From Candidatus Cloacimonadota bacterium (GTDB lineage Bacteria; Muiribacteriota; UBA6191; JACPRK01), in contig JAJFLN010000151.1 of assembly GCA_021772705.1 (NCBI GenBank), forward strand, positions 1-6,276: DNA of 6,276 nucleotides, read 5' to 3'. The notes below the pieces were generated by a model that made no database searches, was not told the DNA's origin, and saw only the letters and a program-made list of their open reading frames with translations. Every line of letters begins with the position of its first letter. The stretch's first letter is position 1. This document shows positions 1 to 6,273 of the stretch, piece after piece. Position numbers and translations under genes: made by a program.

Positions 1-57
1 GAGCTTTCGTCTGTCATTCAAGTGTTCATCAGCACTCTCAGTCGTACCAGTCCAATT

Positions 58-107
58 GGGGGTTTGGGGGAGCTGGCTCCCCCAACGGGGTGTGGGGCAG
101 AGCCCCA
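58..107. repeat. Tandem G/C-rich hairpin element downstream of the protease gene
   Basis: Two hairpins lie side by side. The first pairs 64-72 with 77-85 (TTGGGGGAG/CTCCCCCAA, loop CTGG). The second pairs 93-98 with 102-107 (TGGGGC/GCCCCA, loop AGA). Each is preceded on the plus strand by a similar leader (GGGGGTTT and GGGGTGT), so the element looks like a diverged tandem duplication. It starts one base after a TAA in one frame and 53 bases after the protease stop. It could end or protect the 3' end of the transcript, but no run of T follows on either strand, so it is not a canonical intrinsic terminator. It resembles multi-hairpin intergenic repeats of other bacteria. Confidence 0.5.
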
Positions 108-160
108 TTACAACAAAATCCGTCTTATCTCACCGGCATTGCAGTTGACAAAAGAGGACT

Positions 161-706
161 TCACTCCGCCACAGGCAGGCGGATGAAGCCACCTGTGGGA
201 TGCAGCAGGAGCAGGGCACTCTCCAGGGACAGGGCAAAGGGGGGACTCATCCCCTCCTGAAAAGCCTCGAAGCTGAGAGGCCCGGAGATCGCCTGCTCTT
301 TCGGCCTCCCCACGGCCACGCTGCCCGTGCCCTGTGCCAGGTCCCGCGCTGTGAGTCCTGCCGGAATACCTCGGGGCAGGGCGACGAAGCTCCATCCCGA
401 TCCGAGGGTCAGGTTTCTCTGCGCCGCGGGCCAGGGAGGCCCGGACAGGCGAAGAGAGGCAGAACGGGGCAAGACTGCCAGATAGGCCTGGTTTCCCGAG
501 AGCTCGAAGTCCGGCTGCCCGCCTCCAGGCATGAAGGCGCGGAACACCATACGGTTCGTCCCTCCGTCGGCAACGGTACGGATCAAACTGGAGGCCCCGA
601 GACGGCTCGCCAGGCCCGCGGCGGTCACCGGGACTCCTCCGTCCAGAGGCTGAATGGGCAGAGAGAACAGCTGCACCCCTCTGGCAAGTTCCAGCGCTAC
701 ATGACC
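161..706 (-). repeat. Two tandem copies of a C-terminal 'SLP' beta domain in the protease
   Basis: The last 180 residues contain two related units. Unit one has GVQLFSLP (1012-1019), FRAF (1057-1060), PDFELS (1067-1072) and AYLAVLP (1076-1082). Unit two has GWSFVALP (1106-1113), FEAF (1148-1151), PFALS (1158-1162) and ALLLLHP (1166-1172). The order and spacing agree (45 and 42 residues from the first motif to the second). This resembles the 'GWNLISLP'-type domains often seen at the ends of large secreted bacterial proteins, whose function I do not know. There is no LPXTG, no hydrophobic anchor and no PEP-CTERM-like tail, so the sequence gives no evidence for covalent or membrane anchoring. 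Confidence 0.6.
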
Positions 707-3700
707 CGTGGTCTCTCCGGTTCGGGTCACGCTGATGAACCGGTCGTTCAGCACCGTGACCATCGGACCTCCGTCGAGACGGAGTGACAGGTCATGAACT
801 CCATCGAAGAGAGTCAAACCGTCGGCCCGGGCAATGGTCAGGTCAGAGAAGAATGTCCTGCCATCCCCGGCCGGCGACATCTCCGGACCGGTGGTGGGAG
901 GCGGAGCTCCTGGCAGACCGTGGAGCAGCACCGGTGGTGCCCCTGACGGGGCAGTTCGAAAGGTGGCCGTGACCCTCAGTGTGCCCGTTGGAATCCGCCC
1001 GATTTCGGAGGAGGAATAAGTGAAAGTCGCGATGGGAGGTTCCGGGCCCGTGTCGAAGGCGACGATGGCTCCACCGGAGAGCACGGCCAGATTCCCGGCT
1101 CTGTCCTGCGCTTGGACCAGCTGCACCAGACCGGCGCCGTCGAGGATTCGGACTCCGTCCTGGGCCACCACATCGAATCGAGCTTTCCAGACCTCACCGC
1201 TGCCGCTCCGCTCCATCGGGCGGGCGGGAAGATCGTGGGCCTCGCCGGGACGGTTGAACCCCATCGAAGGGGTCGTGGCCAGCGGCTCGTCGAAGGTCGC
1301 CGTTACCTCCAGCGCTCCCTCTGGAATCGACAGCTTCGGTCTGCTGAAGAGCAGCGAAGCCTGGGGCGATTGGGTGTCTACTTGCAGTTCCAGGATTACC
1401 GGCACGGTGGTCACGTTTCCGGCCTGGTCTCTCAGGGACCCAACCGAGAGCCGGAGGGCGCCATCGAGGATCGTTGTCCCGTTGGCGGGAAGGACGATGT
1501 AGTCCTTGCTCCAGACCCTCTGTGAATCCACATCCACCATGGCCACATCGTTCAAATGGTTGGCCGTTCCCGGTCGGTTCACCGACAGGAGGGGAGCCGC
1601 ACCAAGGGGCTCGGAGGCCCGGAGGATCACCGGGAGAGTGCCAGGCCCGGCGTCCTCCCGATCCGAGACCACTTCGAGAGAGATCCCCGCCGATCGACTG
1701 TCGATGGTGAAGGAGTTGTTCGCCACCGGCTGCCCGGGATTGCCCGCCGCATCAGAAATCCCGGACACGGTCACCACCGTGACACCATCGACGATGCTGG
1801 TACCGTTGGAAGGAAGAATCAAGTAGTCAAACCGGAACACTCGGGCGTTGGCCGTGGGCTCCATGGACTGGCCTGGCACGTCATTGCCCGTGCCGGGACG
1901 ATCGATAGAAATCCTGGGCGCCATGACCAGCGGCTCTGAGAAGGTCGCCGTCACTTCCAGCGATCCAGCTGTCACCGGTCCGCCGTTGCGACTGTAGGAA
2001 AGGAGCCCCCCCGGTGCCGTCGTGTCGATGACGAAGAGGTCTGCCGACAATCCCCTCGCATCGTTTCCATTTCCGTCTCTCGCCTCGGAAATGATGACCC
2101 GGCAGGAACCGTCGAGAACGGTCACTCCGTTCTGGGCCGCCACGTCATACTGAAAGGACCAGAGCCGAGAGGAGGCGCCCCGCACCATGGCCTGATTCGA
2201 AACGTCGCCGCCGGTTCCGGGACGGTCGATGGCAATCTGTGGGATAGTGACAATCGTCTCGTCGGCCTCGAGAGTCAGGGTCACGATGCCCCGGCCCACG
2301 GCGGCGATGTTCTTGTCATAGCTCAGAGTCAGCAGAGGGCCGAGCACGTCATCGCTCCTGGGAACGAGTTCCAGAGCGCCGGCCAGCATGGAAAGCTCCC
2401 CGCCCCGGCTTGCCTCGACGGAACGGGCACCGGCCGGCGCTGACGTGGGGATGGACAGTGAGTACCGAAGGGCTCGGGAGCCATCGCCTCGATCCGTGGA
2501 AGAGAGAAGCGTCAACGAAACGTCACCACCGGAGACGCTGATCTGTGTCGTGTCGTCTATCCCCGTACCGATCACAAGCAAGTCCTGCCCGGCCGTATCG
2601 ATGGCTGCCGACGTCGAACAGAACGAGGGGTCGACCGGGAGATCTCCAGTGGGGACCACGGCAAGCTTCAACAGATTGATCGACGGCGCTCCGTTGCCCC
2701 CCTGGATGATCAGGGACCCGAGAGTTGCACCGGCAGTAACCAGTACAGGCGACCCGGACTGGAATCGAGCCGTGCCGAACGTTGTATCCAGAGATGCCGT
2801 ATTGAGAACGAAGAAGGGGGAGGCCAGATGGATCGTCTCCACCGGCCCGTCCAGCGGCTCGGCAATCAGGCTGTACTGACCTGCCGGCAATCCGGCAATC
2901 CGAAAGGAGCCATCGGCGACAGAGTAGGTCGACGCAGCCACAACTCCCGAGGGTAACGTCGCCACCACATGGGCGCCGAAAACGGCAGCTCCGGTCCCGC
3001 TCCGGAGCACTCGTCCCGAGAGGACACTGGAGCTGTTCAGGAAGCCATCAGCGGGGTAGACCGTGGAGGCGGCCGCCACGTCATCGGGCGCCAGAGAGCG
3101 CAGGCCCGTGGAGTTCACACAGGCAAAGGGCAGCATGGTGGAGGCCTGGACCGCCGAGTGATCCAGGCCGATGAGATGCCCGATCTCGTGTGTGGCGATG
3201 GACTGGACATCATAGGCTCCACTGTCACCACGAGTGGTGAACTGCGCCGTTGGATTGAACAGGACGCCAGCCTGGATCAAGTCTCCCGTCTGGGTGTTGT
3301 AAGTGAAGGGTGTCAGGGCAACGGCGCCGGAGAACTGGAAGTCCCGCGCCACGAAGCTGATCAGATTGACCTCGTCTTCCCGGTTGGCCACGGCCAGGCT
3401 CGATCCGCCGTCGTCCCTGAAGGCCATGCGGGATGTGGAGACATCTTCCCAGGTCTGAAAGGCGGCTCTCACAGCCAGGCCGGCGGAAATGGGGCCTACC
3501 GACACGTTTCCCTCCGCCGTCGAGCTGTTGATCTTGTAGGGCACGGGCAGCGTGGGCCACCGGATCTCCCTGCTGGGATCAAAATCATCCACGTTCTGAT
3601 TCCAGGCAAGGGCCAGATCCGAGGACAGCTGGATGGTCAGAAACAGCAGCAGCATTGAGATAGACAGGCCGAAGCGGCTCCTTCCAGACCGGCCCGGCTT

Positions 3701-3712
3701 CTTTCCTGTCAT
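161..3712 (-). CDS. Secreted matrixin-type zinc metalloprotease with Ig-like repeats
   Basis: This 1183-residue exported protein is predicted to hydrolyse extracellular or surface proteins. A basic N-terminus and a hydrophobic core (16-36) ending in LALA before Trp37 form a Sec signal peptide. The catalytic domain (about 49-220) holds the metzincin site HEIGHLIGLDH (His175, Glu176, His179, His185) and a Met-turn STM (Met193) eight residues after the third His, then a matrixin-like 'APDDVAAASTVYP' end. After it come a carboxypeptidase-regulatory-like domain (230-289), an IPT-like stretch (344-450), five Ig-like repeats (460-1002) and two C-terminal 'SLP' domains (1003-1183). Only three cysteines occur (198, 365, 537), none before the active site, so there is no cysteine switch. 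The ATG at 3712 shares one base with the kinase stop. A GTG one codon earlier (3715) is the alternative start, but AAGG at 3720-3723 is better spaced for the ATG. The protease fold is secure; the substrate is unknown, and a role as an adhesin is also possible. Confidence 0.93.
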   Translation of the reverse strand: MTGKKPGRSGRSRFGLSISMLLLFLTIQLSSDLALAWNQNVDDFDPSREIRWPTLPVPYKINSSTAEGNVSVGPISAGLAVRAAFQTWEDVSTSRMAFRDDGGSSLAVANREDEVNLISFVARDFQFSGAVALTPFTYNTQTGDLIQAGVLFNPTAQFTTRGDSGAYDVQSIATHEIGHLIGLDHSAVQASTMLPFACVNSTGLRSLAPDDVAAASTVYPADGFLNSSSVLSGRVLRSGTGAAVFGAHVVATLPSGVVAASTYSVADGSFRIAGLPAGQYSLIAEPLDGPVETIHLASPFFVLNTASLDTTFGTARFQSGSPVLVTAGATLGSLIIQGGNGAPSINLLKLAVVPTGDLPVDPSFCSTSAAIDTAGQDLLVIGTGIDDTTQISVSGGDVSLTLLSSTDRGDGSRALRYSLSIPTSAPAGARSVEASRGGELSMLAGALELVPRSDDVLGPLLTLSYDKNIAAVGRGIVTLTLEADETIVTIPQIAIDRPGTGGDVSNQAMVRGASSRLWSFQYDVAAQNGVTVLDGSCRVIISEARDGNGNDARGLSADLFVIDTTAPGGLLSYSRNGGPVTAGSLEVTATFSEPLVMAPRISIDRPGTGNDVPGQSMEPTANARVFRFDYLILPSNGTSIVDGVTVVTVSGISDAAGNPGQPVANNSFTIDSRSAGISLEVVSDREDAGPGTLPVILRASEPLGAAPLLSVNRPGTANHLNDVAMVDVDSQRVWSKDYIVLPANGTTILDGALRLSVGSLRDQAGNVTTVPVILELQVDTQSPQASLLFSRPKLSIPEGALEVTATFDEPLATTPSMGFNRPGEAHDLPARPMERSGSGEVWKARFDVVAQDGVRILDGAGLVQLVQAQDRAGNLAVLSGGAIVAFDTGPEPPIATFTYSSSEIGRIPTGTLRVTATFRTAPSGAPPVLLHGLPGAPPPTTGPEMSPAGDGRTFFSDLTIARADGLTLFDGVHDLSLRLDGGPMVTVLNDRFISVTRTGETTGHVALELARGVQLFSLPIQPLDGGVPVTAAGLASRLGASSLIRTVADGGTNRMVFRAFMPGGGQPDFELSGNQAYLAVLPRSASLRLSGPPWPAAQRNLTLGSGWSFVALPRGIPAGLTARDLAQGTGSVAVGRPKEQAISGPLSFEAFQEGMSPPFALSLESALLLLHPTGGFIRLPVAE
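707..2335 (-). repeat. Five tandem bacterial Ig-like domain repeats inside the protease
   Basis: Five repeats lie end to end at residues 460-567, 568-675, 676-783, 784-891 and 892-1002. Each contains a strand resembling LEVTATFSEPL, then an I-x-x-[DN]RPG motif, then a [VI]-[LV]-DG motif, then D-x-x-GN, and in several a closing 'ID(T/S)' linker. The RPG Arg falls at 497, 605, 713 and 821, and the DG Asp at 534, 642, 750 and 858, so the first four units have a period of exactly 108 residues (324 bases). The fifth is divergent, has LPG in place of RPG, is a few residues longer before its DG motif, and lacks D-x-x-GN. The pattern matches bacterial Ig-like repeats that usually form extended stalks on surface or secreted proteins. 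Calcium binding at the DGNGND loop of the first unit is possible. Confidence 0.85.
3158..3190 (-). other. Metzincin zinc-binding active site
   Basis: These codons encode HEIGHLIGLDH, an exact match to the HExxHxxGxxH signature. The three His residues bind zinc and the Glu is the general base. The Gly-Leu-Asp-His ending and the Met-turn eight residues later (Met193) are typical of matrixin-family enzymes rather than of astacins or serralysins. All required residues are present, so the enzyme is predicted to be active. Confidence 0.95.
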
Positions 3713-3723
3713 CACTCCGCCTT
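3710..3723 (-). promoter_or_regulatory. Translational coupling site between kinase and protease genes
   Basis: The kinase ends GAG-TGA and the protease begins in the same bases. TGA occupies 3712-3714, ATG 3710-3712 and the alternative GTG 3713-3715, giving GTGATG. AAGG at 3720-3723 lies seven bases before the ATG and four before the GTG, so the ribosome-binding site is inside the last kinase codons. Such overlaps normally mean that ribosomes terminating on the first gene reinitiate on the second. There is no room for a separate promoter at the junction, although one inside the kinase gene cannot be excluded. Confidence 0.75.
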
Positions 3724-6096
3724 GAGACCGATCTCGTACAGCAAGGAGTTGAAGAACGGGCTCAGGCCCGGCAGGCTCTTCAACTTCAGCTCCACCTTGT
3801 TTTCGGCTCCATTGAGGAAAACGGGAGGGATGGACGCAAAGATGTATGTCGGCGGGTTCCCCGCGGTCTTGTAGGTGTCACTCGTGTTGCGAAAGATGAC
3901 CTTCAGGCGATCGTTCAGAACGGCCTCCAGATAGAGGCGGGGCGGCATGTTCGACGTGGCGCAGTACAGCAAGGCCTGACTGAAGCGACTCCGGGAAGCC
4001 CCTCTGAACTTGAGCCGCAGGATCTCGTGAGAGCGGCCCCTCCCTTGCAGAACCTCCAGCGTCGCCTTGTAGGTCGGCAGATCTTTCTTGTCGAAGTTCT
4101 CGGGATAGAAGGCGTTGTCGCCCTTGCGCCACTTCCTGCTGTCGAAGGCATCCGTATCGGTCATTTGATCGTTGGCCTCGCTGTACCGGGTCGAGACGAA
4201 CGTCCTGTAGGACTCTGCCACACCCAGGGGCCGATCGAGACGATAGAGATCCGCCAGGGCATCGACGTTCTCCAGGATCTGTAGCTCCTCGTAGACCGCC
4301 ACCTTGCGGACCAGGGGAACCCGGGCGGACTGGAAGAAGGCCGGGGCAACACTCCGGAACACCCGGAACGTATCCTGGACCGGTTCCGCTTCCATCCGGG
4401 TCTTGAGGAAGAGACTCGCCTTGTCCCGGTCTCTCAAGGTGGCCAGCTTCGGTTCCAGGTCGCCGATGAACCCGGCGATGTCGAACCTTTCGATCTGCTG
4501 GCTCAGCACGTCGGTGAGAGGTGGCACATCAATCGGGGATGCAGCGAGCTCCTCTCCGTTCTCGAAGACGGCGGAGAGAACCATCTGCAGCTTGCCCGCC
4601 AGGGGGTCCACATCCTTCAGCAACAGGCTGTGACTTTGTCCCGACGGGCCGGCCTCGCTCAGCAGCGTTCCATCCCTGCTCCGGATATGGACCGCCACGG
4701 TATGCTGGGTTTGAAAGGTCAAGGCCACGACAGTGGTCCCCTGATAGCGGGCCTCGAGGCCGATGGGAGAGAACCGCTCCGATGTCCGGAGTCCCCGGGG
4801 AAGACTGGCCGCACCGTCAGGATGAATGAACCGGTACTCGTAGGCCGAATCGGGCTTCAGTTCGCCGATCATCACCCTATGTTCCAGCCTGTCCTCGCCC
4901 TCCTCCTCGGAGATCTTCCGCCAGTCCGCTTCTCCGCCCCCTTCTTCCCGGATCTCCAGAACACCAACGGCAGGCACCTTCGAGATCCACTCCACGGAAG
5001 CAGTGTGAACACCGGGGGACGCCTTGACGGCACGAACGGAGTGGCCCGCGGTCCCCGAGCCGGACCGGAAGAAGTACGCCCCCAGCGCCGATAGGGAGAC
5101 GATGGCTCCCAGGATCATCGCCAGAATGACCAGAGTCCGCCGGCTGGTCTCCACTTCCTTCGGGCTCGGCACCGCTGCCTGCCGGGCCGAAGAGCTGGCC
5201 CGAACAGAACGGACCACCGCTGACGGTATCTGTCGCGTACTTCGCCCCAGATAGGGCTGAAGCTCGTCGATCTTCTCGGCGAACTCCTCGGCTGTTGGGA
5301 ACCGGTCTTCCGGCTTCTTCTGTAACGCCCGGCTGACCATCTCAGCCGCCAGGGTCGGGATGGCCGGTACGAGCTCGGCGATCGACTTCGGTTCCTTCTG
5401 AACATGGGCCATCAGGATGGCCAGATCACTGGTCCCACCGAACGGGACCCTTCCGGAGATCATTTCATAGAGCATGATTCCGACGGCATAGATGTCCGAG
5501 CGTGGTGTGGCATCCTCACCGCTGGCCTGCTCGGGGGAGATGTACTCCGGAGTCCCCAGCACCATCCCTGCCCGGGTCTTGTACTCTCGCTTTTCCCGTG
5601 ACTTGGCCAGACCGAAGTCGGCGATTTTGATCCGCCCATCCGGTTCCAGGAGCAGGTTCTCGGGCTTCAGGTCCCGATGAACCACGCCGAGACGATGGGC
5701 ATGGGACAGGCCGGCGAGTGTCTCCTGGGTGATGCGGAGGCTCTCCTCCACGGTCAGCCTGCCCTTGACGTCCAGGAGGGAGCGGAGCGGCTGGCCGGAG
5801 ATCAGCTCGAAGACCGCATAGGGCAGATCGGCCATGACGCCGAAGTCGTAGATCTGGACGATGTTCCCGTGCTGCAGCCGGGCGGAGATCTTGCACTCGT
5901 CGAGAAACCGGCGAACCGATTCCTCCTCCCGGAACATGTGGTGGGAGAGGAACTTGACAGCCACAACCCGATCCAGAGACTTCTGAGAAGCCTCATAGAC
6001 AATTCCGGATCCCCCTTCGCCCAGAACTCTCTGAATCTCGTAGCGGTCTAGGAAGTCCGGCGTGAACTCGATCCGGTTGCGGGTGCCGGACGCCAT
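3712..6096 (-). CDS. Transmembrane receptor-type Ser/Thr protein kinase with large extracytoplasmic sensor region
   Basis: This 794-residue protein should phosphorylate Ser/Thr on cytoplasmic targets in response to an extracytoplasmic signal. Residues 19-283 carry the full Hanks-type kinase set: glycine loop GEGGSG (26-31), AVK Lys48, helix-C Glu67, HRDLKPEN (140-147, catalytic Asp142), DFG (160-162), GTPEYISPE (181-189), Asp201 and Arg265. No catalytic residue is missing, and the Arg before Asp142 suggests control by activation-loop phosphorylation (Thr174 or Thr182 are candidates). A basic Ser/Thr-rich linker (285-320) precedes one membrane helix (about 321-343). Outside are two fibronectin-III-like beta domains (about 352-438 and 440-525), a helical stretch (527-655) and a beta-rich end (660-794) with a jelly-roll-like look. 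There are no PASTA repeats. The ATG is fixed by an in-frame TAA four codons upstream and has no strong Shine-Dalgarno sequence. The gene overlaps the downstream protease gene. The kinase call is certain; the ligand and the outer domain identities are not. Confidence 0.95.
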   Translation of the reverse strand: MASGTRNRIEFTPDFLDRYEIQRVLGEGGSGIVYEASQKSLDRVVAVKFLSHHMFREEESVRRFLDECKISARLQHGNIVQIYDFGVMADLPYAVFELISGQPLRSLLDVKGRLTVEESLRITQETLAGLSHAHRLGVVHRDLKPENLLLEPDGRIKIADFGLAKSREKREYKTRAGMVLGTPEYISPEQASGEDATPRSDIYAVGIMLYEMISGRVPFGGTSDLAILMAHVQKEPKSIAELVPAIPTLAAEMVSRALQKKPEDRFPTAEEFAEKIDELQPYLGRSTRQIPSAVVRSVRASSSARQAAVPSPKEVETSRRTLVILAMILGAIVSLSALGAYFFRSGSGTAGHSVRAVKASPGVHTASVEWISKVPAVGVLEIREEGGGEADWRKISEEEGEDRLEHRVMIGELKPDSAYEYRFIHPDGAASLPRGLRTSERFSPIGLEARYQGTTVVALTFQTQHTVAVHIRSRDGTLLSEAGPSGQSHSLLLKDVDPLAGKLQMVLSAVFENGEELAASPIDVPPLTDVLSQQIERFDIAGFIGDLEPKLATLRDRDKASLFLKTRMEAEPVQDTFRVFRSVAPAFFQSARVPLVRKVAVYEELQILENVDALADLYRLDRPLGVAESYRTFVSTRYSEANDQMTDTDAFDSRKWRKGDNAFYPENFDKKDLPTYKATLEVLQGRGRSHEILRLKFRGASRSRFSQALLYCATSNMPPRLYLEAVLNDRLKVIFRNTSDTYKTAGNPPTYIFASIPPVFLNGAENKVELKLKSLPGLSPFFNSLLYEIGLKAE

Positions 6097-6102
6097 GACA
6101 GA

Positions 6103-6132
6103 ATCTTAGCCGATTCGGACCCGAAGTTTCCA
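6103..6132 (-). promoter_or_regulatory. Possible promoter abutting the kinase start codon
   Basis: On the minus strand TAAGAT (6103-6108) matches four of six bases of a sigma-70 -10 box and lies six bases before the ATG. TGGAAA (6127-6132), 18 bases further upstream, matches four of six bases of a -35 box. If used, transcription would start at or next to the ATG and the mRNA would be leaderless, which would fit the absence of a Shine-Dalgarno sequence. Matches this weak arise by chance, and the promoter rules of this organism are unknown. Confidence 0.25.
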
Positions 6133-6178
6133 GCAAGCCCTGGCCTCGAGGGTGCATGTCCCGTAGGGGGTCCCCTCC

Positions 6179-6224
6179 TCCGTTCGCCCCACTATGGATG
6201 CCCGCATCCAGGACGACTGAATGG
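6179..6224. repeat. Nested hairpin, companion of the edge palindrome
   Basis: TGGATG (6195-6200) and CATCCA (6205-6210) form a perfect six-base stem with a CCCG loop. Around it, CCGTTC (6180-6185) can pair with GAATGG (6219-6224) with one G-T wobble. The outer arms are the same as those of the palindrome at 6239-6273 (TCCGTTCG at 6179 and 6239, GAATGG at 6219 and 6268 with one base changed before it), so the two may be related copies carrying different centres. No gene is visible between them and the kinase. Confidence 0.4.
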
Positions 6225-6238
6225 CCGAGTTTTCCCGA

Positions 6239-6273
6239 TCCGTTCGTCCTGAGCCTGTCGAAGGATGAATGGA
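6239..6273. repeat. REP-like palindrome at the right edge
   Basis: TCCGTTCGTCCT (6239-6250) pairs with AGGATGAATGGA (6262-6273) over 12 positions with two G-T wobbles, leaving an 11-base loop. The central CCTGAGCCTGTCGAAGG matches a sequence I recall as a dispersed palindromic repeat in many GC-rich bacterial genomes. It lies about 140 bases upstream of the kinase start and may mark the end of a neighbouring, unseen gene. Confidence 0.55.

Noticed and set aside
64..107. Canonical rho-independent terminator for the operon
   Set aside because: The stems are strong, but no T-run follows either hairpin on the minus strand. It is kept only as a repeat and possible 3'-end structure.
145..150. Perfect TTGACA on the plus strand as a -35 box
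   Set aside because: The sequence at -10 spacing (GCCACA near 168-173) does not match, and no plus-strand gene follows.
200..787. 195-codon open frame on the plus strand
   Set aside because: Its translation is rich in Arg, Gly and Gln with no domain pattern. It lies opposite the C-terminal domains of the protease.
707..2335. CRISPR array, suggested by regular spacing of similar sequence
   Set aside because: The 324-base period lies in one open coding frame and reflects protein domain repeats. There are no short identical repeats separated by unique spacers.
2388..2879. 163-codon open frame on the plus strand
   Set aside because: It is antisense to the IPT-like and regulatory-like part of the protease, with no recognisable motif or ribosome-binding site.
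2969..3658. 229-codon open frame on the plus strand opposite the protease catalytic domain
   Set aside because: It is antisense to a region with an unmistakable zinc-protease signature. Its translation resembles no family, and long antisense frames are expected in GC-rich coding DNA.
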